Positions 45,333 to 60,300 of a DNA stretch of 64,000 bases are shown here, one piece after another. Under the pieces are notes generated by a model. It ran no database searches. It was not told the DNA's origin and saw nothing but the letters and a program-made list of their open reading frames with translations. This DNA is from Helopsaltes ochotensis (taxonomy: Eukaryota > Chordata > Aves > Passeriformes > Locustellidae). Location of the stretch: assembly GCA_013400155.1 (NCBI GenBank), contig VXBM01001096.1, positions 1 to 64,000 of the forward strand, read 5' to 3'. The first letter of the stretch is position 1, and each line of letters opens with the position of its first letter. Position numbers and translations under genes: made by a program.

Positions 45333-48300
45333 CTGCAAAATGAGAGAGAGTTTGTTTAGTTTGCTGAGAATTCTAGTAATATAAATGTCACATTTCCTAC
45401 AGCAAACTTCACAGTGATTACACAGAAATTGTGTACCTATGAAATAAAATTTGACAGTGCCATCATTCCATAGTCTCCAGCCCAACAGTACTTTATCACT
45501 GCTGGACACAGTGAGATGCTCCTTCATTAACAAGAAGCTTTTAAAGGGCCAGTCACATTCTTGCCTGTGATGACTACAAATTAAACTAGATTCAAGCAAT
45601 CAAGAGAAATTTGATCCTTTCACCCCCTGGCAAGTCTTCAAGCTCTACATGAGCCAAACCTCTACTTCCTTTGATAACACTGATTGAAATGAAGAGACCA
45701 GTGACAAAGCACAACCTTGGACTTAATGAGTCACATTAATTAGTGTACAGCCCTGTAGCTTTCAATGAGAGTTAGTTGTAGCAGTATCTCCAACAGAACC
45801 ACGGCCAAACTTTATTCATTTATAGGCCCAGAATTCTGGTAATGGAGGTTTTTCCCAACATAAGCAAAGTTTAGTAAATCATATGAGTGCGCAGAAGTCA
45901 CACATTTCTTCAGAGAAAAGAATGAAGACTTACAAATGATTTGTTCATGGCACGTTTTACTTCATCTGTACCATCTGAATAGATTTGCTGGAAGAGTTTA
46001 TTTAAAGCAGCATCTCCTTCTAACTTCTCATTTTTCTCCTCTTCTTTGATTTCAACAACCAGTTTGTCCCAGTTCCTTGTATAGTGAGACGATGATGGGT
46101 ATAAGTGCTGGGTATCTGAAAACAGAAGTGTTCGTTAACTAAGCATTTTCTCACGACTTTGAGAGTGGCAGAGAACACAGACACATGCACCTGATGAATC
46201 AGAGATGATAACGGGACATGAAAATGCAAATAGACTCCTCCAACTGATATGAGCATTGCAGTAACAAAAATAAAGGAAACTAAGAAATGCAGAAGTTTAT
46301 TTTTAGGTAAACAGAGTTATGTAATTTTGTTATCCAACACACACAAAAAAAGCTGGCCAACAGCAACACAGATAATTTAAATCAAAATGAGGCAAGATAT
46401 ATTGGCTGACAGAAAAACCAAAACAGCAGCCTAGAGCCATAGAATAAGTTGAGCTAAATAAAAAAAAAATCATTACATCAAGAAATCCAAATTTTGTCAA
46501 AGACAGAATGTTTATCTGTATTGAAAAACTCCAGTGTATTAGTTTCCAAGAGAAATCCAATACTTAGGCAACAGCTCAAAAAACATAACTGCTGTCCTGG
46601 GTCTGGCCAGTGAGTGAGGGGTGGGGCCTGAAGCTCCGTGGTCATGGCCAGGAAGATACTCTACACCAGGGCAGATCATTGCTAGGGTGGGAGAGTAAGG
46701 GACTTTGGCATGCCAGAAGAAGGGCATGGATTCCAGTCAAGAAAAAGGTGTGGGGAGGGGGAAGCCATCCATCATCAGGTCATTGTCACCCGGGGTCCAC
46801 TGGAGCATTTTGCATGTAAATCACTCTCTCTTTTGTAGCCTTTTGTTATTAATGTTGCTGCTGTTACTGTTTGTTTTCTAATTTAATTGCTGTTTCCAGT
46901 AAATTGCTTTTATCTCAGCCCTTCACCTATTGTGCCTCCAAGTCTCAACTCCATCCCACTGCAGTGAGAAAGGGAAAAGTAAAGGAGAGCGAGACTGTGA
47001 CAATGTCCTTTGGGAGAGTCCCAGTGGGGCACTCATTCGGGAGGTACCATTTCTAAACCACAACATACGCATTTAACAACATACAGAACTGCAAAACTGG
47101 GACCCAAACAGATAAGCGGAATTAATGACAAGTATATACCTTTATACCAATTCATCAGATTAACAGAAGTTATGACTAAATTTAATTACTATGTTTCACT
47201 AATGGCTTGCAGACTTACTGGCAACTCTTGGCAGTGAAAACAAGACTATTATGCTTTTCATTGCAAATATGAAGCTGAGATTTTATAAACAATATTTAAT
47301 ACAAAACTATTATTAATAACTGTAGCTCACTCAATACAAATAAACCATTTAATACTTAATAGTTCAGAGAACAAACCTGGTGTAAATTGTTTTAACTTAG
47401 GAGAATCTCCCTGGCCCTCCAACTTCTCCCATCTTACAGCCTCTGGCTTCTTCATTTTTATCTCAACCTACAAAACACAAGACAAAGAACAAATTAATCT
47501 AGATGCAAACAATTTTGTCAAGCACTTCCAAAGTAGTTGGATCCTGTAGCTGTAAGAAAATACATAATGTGGTTTTAGAAACACAGTGTCTTATACAAAG
47601 CCTGTATTTCAGCCAAATTTACCTACCTTACAAGATGAAGTTACTCGAGTTCAAGTCACACATCAAACAAGCTCCCATGTGCCTGCCTAGTTTTTGTATC
47701 AGACTGCTACCTTTTTGCTTAGGACCACTTCACTTTCTTTTGCTTACTATTCACTTGATTCTTTTTGTAAATTATGACATCCCAAAAGTAATGATCAGTC
47801 CCAATGTCTCTACGCTGCCAGGCTCCAAGGTACTGCCTTTCAAGCATCCCTTTCTTGGCAGCCAGCTCTAATAAGCAGCAGTTTTGAAAGACTACAAAAT
47901 CCAACTTTATCTAAGTTTACATTTCATTTACCAAAAAATTCCATGTTTGATGTGTAGTACACAAACCAGAGAAACACCCTGGGACTATGCAGATCTTCCC
48001 ACTGGAGAAATTCAGAAGCTGTACTCATTTGGTTCAATGAACAAACACTGCTATGGAGAAAATTGTTGAGTATTCATTGACAAAACTAGCAATTAAAAAT
48101 GGATGTGGTTGCAATTATCATAAGAGAAACAAAATTAAGTGAAGTATGTCATGCCCTATTCACAACTTCACAAAATCCCTTTAGACAACCATACTGAAAT
48201 GTTTTTTTCATAATTAACCTTCTCCTTTGGTTACAGGGTTACAAAGTTGCAAAACAATGTCTGCAAAACAAGGACTGTCTAATGTCACTCCAATTCACTT

Positions 48301-51300
48301 AAGAAGATGTCACGAAGTTCATACAATGCTATTAATTAACTGAAATCAGTGCTTGCTAAACTTCAGTGCTACCTTACTTGTGAACAGCTCAGCAGAAGCA
48401 AATTCTTAGCTCTACCTAAAGCCACGACAACCTGGGGATCCCTGCAGACCCAAGAACAAAGGCACCACTGTAAAAGCTAACCTTAGATTCAAACAGCAGG
48501 CTCATTGCACAGAATTATGTTGATCTGAAATTCGAATTTTATTTAACCCATTGTTCAAATCAATCACTGGTAAGCAATAGACTGAGGTATCTTACCAAAA
48601 TAAAAAAAATTGCTCATTGAAGTTTCAATGCTTCCATGTTTGCAATCAGGATGAATTTTAAGAAACAGAATATTCAGTTATGAATGTTTCTTTTTATTTT
48701 TTATCCCTTGGGAAGCTACAGATTCCAAACATAAGTTTAAATACTTATTTTCCACCACTATCATGAACTGAGAACAACAGGAAGTTTAAGATAAGAGGCA
48801 TGAAATGTCCTTGAAAGCAGGGGAGAGCTTCAGTAAACTTTTAAGTCCAAATACCCACATGTATTTGATTTCCCACTTCTGTTGGATTTTTCAATATTTT
48901 CAGCCACTTTACAAGTCACAAATTAGGCATCAGAGTATCCATTTTTAAAATAACATCACAGAACCAAAAATAACCAAACCAAAATGCTGTTAGTCTGGAT
49001 GACCAACCTACCATCCCTAAAAAAGGCGTGTATTCCAGAGTTTAATATTGCAATCTGTAAGGATGCAGAGATTTCTGTTAAACTATGCAGAAGAATTATT
49101 CTTCAGCAAAACAACAGAAGTTCAGTAAAGCTACCTCCACTGGCCTCATTTAAAAACATTTTGAAAATTTGCAACCTTAAAGTTCATTTCTTAGCCCCTA
49201 CACTCATAAATCTAATGGTCTGTGATTAGCTAAAGGAAGCAAAAAATATTTGAATGGCTACATATAAGACAATCAAGTAGTTCCATAAGTGGCAGAACTA
49301 GAAGGTTTCTTTTTCCCCTGTGATTTGGATCTCCCAAGCCAAACATTTAAGTTAATTAGCTACTTACAAAGGACCTAATTAGTTACAAGTGAAACATGAG
49401 TATTAATTTAAAACCACTCTCCTCTGTTTCTTATATAAACTCTTCTCAACCTGAGGAGACTCTCTTATCGGTTGACTTGTGCATTTCAGTTGAGGCTCTA
49501 ATGTTAAGATTTTATACTCTACTTCTTAGTGCATCTCCCAACAGGTTTTAGGGGAGGGGAAAAAAAATAAAAAGCAGATGCTTGATACTGAAACTGCTCT
49601 CCCCTTTATCTCTTCAATTTCTCTGTTTATTTTTTCTTTCACTTACTCCTCTTGCCCTTACACTTTAGGCTTTCCACCAATACCTTCCAGTATCAAACAC
49701 CGACTATTCCACCCACACAAACAATGACCTCTAATGTAATACAATGCTTGATGTGAGCTACTAAACTTCTTTCTTCTCACAATACAATCCTCCTCAACCA
49801 GTCCTCGTAGACTATTGGCTAACAGTCCTTTGGCTATTCATCACAGTACTCTGCCCATGCATAAAAAGAAGAAAATAAGGAAGAACCTTAGTTTTGCCGC
49901 TCCAGTAATCCCTCTTCTTCTTTTCTCATCTGCTAGCTTACATTTTCCTCTCTGAAACTGTCCCTAAACCAGTACTACACAATAAACATCCCTAAGGAGA
50001 AGTCAATGACACAAACTAATTCCCAGTGTAAGATGCAGATTTCTTAACTCTAAACCATTTCAACCCTGCCAAACTGGAAGTTCACACAGCTGAAGAACTG
50101 AGACAGAATGTATTTCTGACATGATTAAACTTCTACTCTGTCTACTACATCCACTTCAATTGAAGTTACTCATTAGGCGAAGTGGCAGGCAGGAGCAAAG
50201 CTAGGGAAATCATTAATTTCATGCCATTATACAACCACATTTTCCAAAAATATAAAGCTATAAAGTTCTGTGAAGGCGCATGTTTCTTCAACTTGAGAGC
50301 TCTATTTGATCTAAGAAGGAACTACTTTGTGAGTCCCAATTATGTGCAAAAATGGCAATAAATGCATTTTAATGAAGGTTTTAGTACAGATACTGATAGC
50401 TATCACACAGAAAAGTAACACATCAGCACAGACATTTGTGTCATATCTAGCAAAAAAGTACTGTTAGCTTTTTCCTCTCCTTTGAAAAAAATTCACTTGG
50501 GCAAGAGAAATACATCAACACTTTGCCAACTACTTTGATTCAACATTTATATTTCATAAAACGTATGCCTGTGTGCCTTGTGCCAACTTTAGTATACAAG
50601 ACAGGAAAATTTAACTGCAAATTAAATGCTCTGCATGCCACTTAAGGATAAGCCAAACTCCTCAGCCTCTCCTTGCAGCTCAGGCCACCTGACCATCTTG
50701 GCAGCTAGGACTTGCTTCACTACATCAGGGCCTTTCTTGCACTGGTAAGCCTACAATGGGACATGGTACTCCAGGTCTATAAAAAAATCCCAATGCAGAT
50801 ATAATACACTTTCTCTTTAAAGTCCCTTGTGATTTGGATTTAAAGAGAGCAAAGCAAAAAGGAAAAGACATTTTGAAAGTAATCCACGCACTATTTGTTT
50901 GAAATACCATCCTAAGAGAAACCTACCTCTCTGAGAAGAGGGTCAAATGAGGGATTTATTGTCTAGAAGAAACACCACCCACAGTGAAAGGACACAGGTA
51001 AGTTTCTACTCAGTGTTTTCTAGTCATAAAAGTAATCAATTTTTTAAAGCCTACCAGAGATTTGAACAAGCTTGTTTGTGGCTTAATGCAGGTGCTAGCT
51101 ATCAGAAAAGACACCACAGTTACTCTCAAAAGCTATTCTGAACCATTTCATTGATAGCATAAAAATAAAACACCACCTTATTTTAAGATGACTGGCATAA
51201 AAGAGCATTTAATCCAGTTTTAAGAAATAATTCCTCCCCTTTGGTAAAGATCAACACAAAACTAGTTAGCCAACATTTATTTTCTAGGTAGATACTTGTT

Positions 51301-54300
51301 AAGAAGTTGAAACCTCTGATGAACTTGATTTCACTTGAACTTACACTCTGGGACAGGCGGTATCAATCTAACTGAGACAGAGTAAAAGGGGAAGAATTTT
51401 TATCTTCTACCCTAAAAGGGGATTCTGGTGTACACTTACAAACTGCAAGGGGTTGTTTTTTTCTAATTTCTACTGTGTAGAAATACATAGCAAACTGTAC
51501 ATTTTACAGTCCATGGTAAGGGAAAGTTCATTTACCACCGGCAAATTTCTGTCAAGCTCTGATCAGATGGATGAAGGAAACCAGGCAAAGCTTAAGCAAC
51601 AGTCCAGCCATTCATTTTAAGACACAGCAAAAATACCCTTTTCAATTCTGTTGTTCTGCTGTATCAAACACATGAAAACAAGAATTCAGTGTTTCTAATC
51701 AACTACATTGTTATTTACTGAACTACTGACTGCCTTTTCTGAGTCGTAAATTGTAAGAGTTTGGGGTTGTCCTTTTGTGATCATCTCATGAATTTTGTAA
51801 GATGAAATAGAACAAACTTCTAAAAATATAAGACCTATCCAAATGTACCTCTAAGAGCACATGTGCCTACAGTTTTGGTGTCCTAATTATTCAAAGACCT
51901 TTTATGTATTGCTTGTAGTCTAAATTCCAAGATTTTTGGTCCATAACTTTAAACAAAATATATTAAGATGAAAATAATTCTACAGTGTTATCACATACAA
52001 ATGATAACTAAGAAACTTATTCTATAGGGAGTATACTGCAACAGAAGGGATTTATTTAGTTTCTTTGCCAGCTATGTATTATGGGGAACTGGAGGAAATA
52101 GGTTCAAATTTCTTCTGACTGATATTACATAGCAAACACAAATTTTTTGAATTTTAGAGGAGAAGTTAGCAACACAGACCATTCTGGTATTCTAAAGCTA
52201 TTTGTCACTTTATTCTCCACGTAAACCATCGTTATTCCAATAGTTCTCAAGACAGATAAACCCCCTTATGTATCGTTTTCTTTTATGCATTTATATAAAG
52301 CATGGGCACTGACTTATATGCATGTATAAAATAATAGTTCTCAGAGTATTAGCAAGTTTAAATATGTCTCACACCCAAATTCATACAGAAGGAAAAGAAT
52401 AAAATCAAGCTTATTTTTAAATAAGTAAATATCACGCCACTCATAGTGAAGGTTTCTATATGGTATATCCAAGAAATTGCTGGAACTAGCCCTACCTAAA
52501 AAATGTAATAAATTTCAGAAAATTATCCATTCATCCTAAATATTTGTTTATAATTTATAGAAAATTCTCAAGAATATACATGGGAGATATCAATCTGCCT
52601 TAAACCCTCACAGAAAAAAACAAGTACATGAGAGCAGCCAAGTCTGCATTCAAGTGTTTGCAAGCAATTTAATGCAAGTACCCTAAACAGCAAAGTGTCT
52701 TTTAAGGATCACACTGCAACAGTAAGACCCAACTTCAGTTAAAATAAATCCGTTTTTCTGTTTGTCTATTTGTGTACATTTGCCTCTGAATAGAGACTCT
52801 GATGACAGTCCAAGAGCATGTGAATCAGTTCCACTCTTTACCTTTTCCCTTATATTCAACAACAGGCATCAGTTCCAGTTAGCTTCACAGGGTATTTCAG
52901 CATTTGCAAAACAAAATATTGGTTCAAGGAGAAAAACCAACATTCCACTGATGTACACAACCATATTCTTGGCATGAAGCTGCTAAGAGCGTGCTTCTAC
53001 CTCAGACATCTCTATTAAGCAACAAATGTCAACTGCACAAGAGGCTGAAGCTTTCTAACACCTCCCTAGTTTGCAGCACAATTTCGATCTCTAATTAAAG
53101 GACAGTTATGGGGTAAAGAAAGCACTTTTTACCACTTTTTAAATGGCTCTACACTGCTGCAAGTCATTGCCTGCAAAAAGCCCAAGGCACTACAAACTGA
53201 AAAGTCACAGTAATTGTCCTCAGTCTATCTGTAGATAGGGGGAAAACCACAAAGCACTACCTCAAGTTTGTTCAAGGTCATAAGCACACGTGCTAAAACT
53301 ACATAGTCATCTTCACTCTCCTAAGTCTGAGAAGAAAAGCTCCTAGAAATCATCAGAAGACCTACAGAAACTGCTCATGTTACGCAAGTTTCCAGGAGAA
53401 AACTGCAGAATATTCCCCTGGAATCCCAAATACACTGACTGATAGACTGAGCAGAAGAGGAAAAAGAAAGTGAGGCTGATTGTGCATGTTTAGTAACAGC
53501 AGAAATCCTTACACTGTTTGTACATTTCTACTTTCCTGAGGTATTTTCTGGATAGATACGAATTGACTAGTTTTTTCTTAAACGTATTTAGTCACTCATT
53601 TAATTTTTTATACCTTTTTCCTTCTATGAAGGGAGCACAATAACACTAAGCACTCTGAGCGACAGGGTAACTGCACCCAGGAAACTTGCAAAGAGCAAAC
53701 CTAATCCAGACTTTACATTTTGGCTCCCTCTTCTGGCAAAAAGTAAAAAATTAAGCAGCACTACTAAAGGCGCCTTCCCCCTGTGAAATGCTGAATGCAA
53801 CGCAGTTTTCAAGCTTTCATTCGTAAGACACGAATCTCAATTTTCTACACTGCTTTTAGGAGCAGCTGTTACTTTTTGCTTGATCAGATTGCTGGAGTCA
53901 GACACCTCTGACAGATGAGGAGTACAATCAATAACATCAACTGATCTAGTTATGATCTATCAACTGTGCTGGTAATATACAAAATGCTATGCAGATATAG
54001 CAGTACTTGCAAGAGAAGGGCTCAATTCAGTAGTTCAGCATTTCCTAACATAAAGATTAACCTGAACCCGTAGGCCATCAGAACTAAATGCTGAACAACA
54101 AGAGGCAACTCTAAGTAACTTGCCACTAAATGTGAGCAGGAACCATAATCAACTCAAAGCTGAATTTGCCAGCAGAGTTATCTATTGAACAGCAAGTAAA
54201 TTTTCTCGTTAAAAAAAAAAGGCTTCAAGTATGGCAATGATACGGTCATTATAAAAGGCAGTCTGTACCATCTGTAAAACTGTAGACAATTGGAGAATAT

Positions 54301-57300
54301 AAAATACTAGAGGATGCATGAAGATAAATTTAGGATTTTATCTGAAAACTGGACATCATCCACAGATTATGCTGTTCTTGAGTTGGCATCAAATATTTTA
54401 CATCTAGTTTACAGCTTGAAGTCAAAGTCTGCAGATGACAAGCACTAATTTATTTCTGCTCCAACAGAAACTACTAAAACAGCTCAAAACATCTATGCTA
54501 CCTCTGTAACACCTGCTAGTCCTGTTTTTTTCCAAACAGACTTTGTATCTGAGAGCTTGACACAGCATGGATTGATAGAAAGGTATAATTTTCATTTCCT
54601 TGCTGAGAAAGAAACAATCCTTATGTTAGCAATTGTATTTTTCACCACTGTGAACACTTGCTGAAAGAACCAATTCAGGAGTCTGTGAGTTCTGTACGCT
54701 CTTTGCAGTCACTTTAGAATTTGTAGTTCTGCAAACACAGTTAAGACTGTTTTCTCCTCCTGAATTTGCATCTTTACCTTCATGCCTTTGCACTTGTCCA
54801 GTGATGCTGAATTTCAAGCAGTATTGAGAAAACCCTCTACAGCTCCTCTTAGTTACAAAATATGCAGGATTGTTCTACTTTGCCGCTTCTGCTGTTTTAT
54901 TCTCTATCCATTAATTTTTTTAGTTGTACAAACTATCCACTACACAGCCTGCTCATATGTTCCACTGTTTCATATATTTGCTCATGTAAGTGAAAAAGAA
55001 AGGCCAGTATTTGTTGCTCAGTGATGACTATATGATACTAGTGGCAACGTAGTTCACACATTCAAAGCAGCAGCACAAAATAGAGCAGTATGAACAAGTC
55101 AAGTTATTCTCACCTGAAATTACTAATCCACAGGAACAGATCTGTTTCTATCCCAGGAAAACTCAACTTCTTTAGGAATGCATAGTAACAAGTTCATGTA
55201 ATTGGGAAGATAATGAGATTATGTCTTTCTTTCCAAGTCCTTACAAAAGGACTTCATGTAAGTAGTACAAAATAACATGTGAATGGTTTGAGAAGTTTTA
55301 ATCAGTAAGATTAATTTACTCAAAGTACTATCGGCCTCTTTTTCATGCTGCTCATAAAACCCAAGTATATACACAAAGCTAAGAAAAGAAACCTGAATTT
55401 CTGGTAATCAAACACTAAGACTGCATCACTCCCTTAAAGCGCTTAATATTTTTCTAAGGAAAATATTCTAAACCTGTAAAGAAGTCTTTGCATACTTAAC
55501 ATAGAGCTGCTTTTATTTTTTTTTTTCCTTCCAGGCTCCATCTGGTGGTAAAACAAGAATCAGCTGGGGCATGGTTTCAACTGTATTCCATCACTACACC
55601 CTCACAGACAGGTTTGTACTACTCCTTTCTGCAAAATTAAGGATGTGCTGAAGCCCTGATTTCTGCAGTCAGAACACCTTCTGTGTTGCCTCTTATCCAC
55701 TTTGTCTCAAAAATAGTCTCTCACAAGTATTTAGGACCAATAGCATTTGAAAATAAACGCAGAATATTTACAGTTCAGACACTGCCTGAACGTAACTCAG
55801 GCTTTCACTTCAGTTTTGGAACCTCAAAGTAAACCAGGTGGTAGACTACTAGAGATTATTTCAGAGATAAGCCCAGGCTAGAGATGGCTGGCAGTGTGGA
55901 AAAGACAAAGCCAAGTGAATTTCACAGTGCTCAGTTCATGCAAATGCTTCCTAAGAAAGTAATGGTAAACTTCAAAACCGAATTAAAAGTATAACACAAA
56001 CTACGTAAAAACAAAGAAAACAGGACCTCACAGCTACTCTTCCTGACAAGGTCTGTCCTCATTTCACTCAAATTTATACAAACACTAATGGACTAACAGG
56101 TTTTCTACATACTTTGAGCCATGTAAGCTCTTACATGGTGGAGGGATAAGTAAAATGCTCAATCACGCAACCTGCCCAGGTTTCTTTGTACAAGGAGTGG
56201 AAAAACAAGACCAACTTTCTGTGGCAATCCTCTCACGCCATCCTGAAGTCCCCTTTCCATGAAATATTGCAAGGATTATTATAGGTACCTTTCTGAAAAT
56301 AGAACAGATAAAATGGTACATTGAGAAGAGAATTTCACATAAGCTCCGCAGACCCACTGCTGAAATACAAGAGAAGAACTGACATCACATTCCAGCACTG
56401 GGGATTCAGGCTTGGCTCTGTGGACACAGCATATGTCTGTCTATCCATTAGGCCAACAAGAAATGCTATGCCAGACCACTGTTTCTCATTTTTCTATCAC
56501 TGTAATATAAAAGAAGCAAAATGCTGGAAGCATCCTCTCACACCATGCCATTTTCAAGTGTCTCCAGGCACGTACTATTTCCAGGAACATCATGGAACAG
56601 CATGGAATACACTCATTTGAAAGTCACAGACAGTTAACTGCAGTTAACCTTTACCAGCAAGAAGCCATGAAAGGGTAGAGAACAATTTCATTGAACTCTC
56701 CAAGTCTGACTTTTACTTCTTGGGCAAAGATAACAATGCTTCACCAGGCAAGACTGGCTCCTGAAAGTTTCGTCAAAGGGTGTTTATGCTTTCCTAATAT
56801 CTGAATTTTAATGGTGAAGATCAGAGTCTTCTTTCTCTAGCAACAAGCGAAAAAATCCTCAACATAACTCTGTCATTTGCATTTCAATAAGCACCATCAT
56901 ATTACTATTTCTGATATTTGCACAAGTTTAGAAAGCCTCCCACCAGCTGAAAGACACCTTGAAGAAAGAAAAAGCATTTCTATATGAAAAGCAAGATATT
57001 ATTACTGTTGCAGAGAGACAAAACAATAGAACAGAAACATTTTCAGGATTGCAACAGTTGAAGAAACAATTTCCACTTTAAGAAGCTTACCTTTGTTGAA
57101 AGCACTTTAAACGTACTTTGCTCTGGCACTATAGAATGAAGAAGATCAAGCTTTAAGTTGAAGTCTTCACCTGATGGAAGTCTCACTGAAGCATTCATCT
57201 GTTAAAAGTTGAAAACAGGTCTCTGGTCATCTTTGACAGTGATGCTGTCAAAGGCTACAGAGGCTACCTGGAACTTAAGGCATCAACAGCAGCTCCATTT

Positions 57301-60300
57301 TCAAGTAAAGGACAGTCATTTCACACAGAGATTAATACCACTTCAGACCATGCCATTACACTACTGCATTATTGGACAAGATGTTTCTAAGATACACAAG
57401 AAAATGAACAGAAGATTTCAGTTCTTGCTACACATACTCAAAAACCTTATAACGGTGTCAGCTTGATCTGAAGTCTTCTGGGAAGGAATTATACAACAAA
57501 TGGAGTACCAACATATTAATAATGGAACATGAAAACAATCTGCAGCTTCTCTTCTAATACAAACAAACTACACAGCAAGTTCTCAGCCTATTTTAACAAC
57601 CTAAAGCAGGTAATAATAACCAAGTACTTCTGGTATTTCATGAAGTATCAAGTTAGTTGAGAAGAAGAACCTAACTCTTCAATATTGTCAGCTAAATTAG
57701 ACATGAAATTCATCAGTACAACATATGGTACTTCATTAAAGAGATTACTGTAATTCCTTAAAAAATATATTTTGCTGTCACAATTTTAAGTGTGCCAAAA
57801 GGAAGAAAAACCCACTCATCAATATTCAGTCTATTTTTATAACTGTCCTAGAGCAAAATATTACTCATTCATACCTATTTGCGAATACCTTGTTTCTGCC
57901 CAGTCCTACTCCAGATATATATAGCCTAACATTTAAATCCAGATCACTTCTTCCCCCCACCCCTCCACACAGGCAGCTGAAACCCAGATGTTCCCCTGCA
58001 GCATGCACACCTCCTACTGCTTGTGTTTAAGTCCCGTGGACACTGCTGTGGCCACCAATCCCAAACCACCTGACTGGGTAAACATTCATGTGCAGCACAA
58101 CTGTACAGAAGAGAAGCTCAGGCAGAACAGCTCCCAACGCATTCCTTTCGTGCTATTGTAGCATATAACGATCACTGGCTGGAGTACTGCACCTCAGGGA
58201 ATTTAGGGATGAGTAGCAATAACCAACACAAATCACCTTTCTCTCCAAAAACTGCACACTGACATCATCCTTCTGTGCATTCTTGATCATTATGGTCACA
58301 ATTACTTGAGATTCTGTTTGGTACCAGTCATATCTTTAAAAAAGAAAAAAAGAAGGAACAATTGTTTTTTTTGAGATCACACAGTACATAAAATTAGATC
58401 GCTTTCCTAAACCATTCACTTTTTAGTTCAGAATCTTTAATATATCTCAAAAACATTACTCATACCAGGCACAATCGAACAGCTTTGAATTAAGCTCAGC
58501 ATGAAAACGAGAAAACAGAAGCCAGAATGCTGATGCTATTCCCCTCTCTCCCGGTTAGGTTTAACCTCCTGAAAATACCATTTAGTATGAACAAAAGTGA
58601 TGGCACTGAGAAACATTTCACTTGGACTGCCACATTTCTAAAGTTACCCAATAAAACCCTCCTACAGTACTTATCCTGCTTCTTCAATCCCCAAGCCAAA
58701 GAGCAAATATGTCAATTACTTTAAATTTCACAGTAAAGCTAAAGTCAACTTACTTGATCTTTGGTGGCAGAGGCTGCTGCTGTGTATTCTAGTTGAAGCA
58801 CATTCAATTGGAAAGAAAGTTGCATCAGTGTAAGTGAAAATATACCATGAAGTACTCTTCAAGGCACACATCATTTTCACCGATTGATCCCCTTTTCTTG
58901 ATTCCAATTAATCCCCTTCCTTAATTTATGTGTGAACATTAACTTACAGGTGAAGCTCTTCACTGTTTAGTCATTTATGGCAGATTACAAATTAAAAAGT
59001 TTCAATTTACATTAAATATGTCAGTCTGTAACTTATCTATTTTATAAATAGCAATTAAGTTAAATTTAAACTAATTTCTTCCTGGATAAGATGTATACCT
59101 GGAAAACATCCAGTGACTATGCTGCTAATCTATACATCATGAAGGAAATCTGAAACAGGTCTGAGAACTTAAGTTTTAACTTTTAAACATAAAATCCTTC
59201 TAAATCTAAGATTTGTCTTTACATATTATCACCATGCTTCCTGTAAATTTTTCTCCTCTAGCCTATTCCTAGAACGTAAAAAATTTAGGTAACTACTAAA
59301 GAGGGAGCAGAATATCCAATGCAAAGCACGCTTATTTCTTGTCCCAAGGAAAAAAAAACCAGAAGGATAGGTCAATTTCAACATTTCTTATGAAGACTTC
59401 CAATTAAAATAAAAGGAAATCTGAAAGTTGGGCAGTTTATAACAGAAAAAAATGTCTGCACAAACCACTTGCAAGCTTCTGGAGGAAAAAAAAGAAAAGT
59501 TAACTTTCTAACAGACCCAATCAAGTTAGTACTGACAACACAATTAACCACAACCAGTTAATTTGTAAATTAGGCTGCAGACCGTGAGCCAGAAAGTTAA
59601 AATTTACCTCAGTGACTGCACAGTAATTGCCAGTTTTGTTAACCGTTCCTAAGAGTTTACAGGATTCAAATTCTGCAGCCTTGGTCTCAAAGGCACTCAT
59701 GTTTAGAGGAAAAGTTAAATGCTTCAAAATTGCATGCAATATGACAGATTCTTTTTAAAGCTAGGAAGTGAAGCCACTGAAACAGAAAATATACTCTAGC
59801 ATAACAAAAAAAATCAAAATAGTAACCATATTAAAGAAAACATCTTACCAAATCAGTCTGTGATGCTGAAAAAAAAAAAACAATTTGCATTTTCAGAAAA
59901 AGACATATTGAACTTACAAGGCACAATCTTACCCTAGGCTACCTCCACACATCCTGCATTCACTCCAGTCTCAATAGCAGAGGAGGTAAAAACATGTCAG
60001 TTCTACCTCTGGTATTTTGCCTTCACAACACTCTACTTTTTAACCAGACTTCAATCAGCAACTTGTGCAAACTAACAACTCCTATATAAAGCATGCTCTG
60101 ATTAACTGAATCAACAATCTTTCCATTACATTCTCTTGATTACCTGAAACTGATACAGGCCTTTTTAAATGAAAACAACATCACAGGAAAACAAAAGTTT
60201 AAGAAAATCACTTTTCTGGAGTCTGCACTAGGTTTACTATCCATCCATAACCAGGAATAGCACAAAGCTCTCATCAAATTTTTATCTCATGCCAGGGAAA

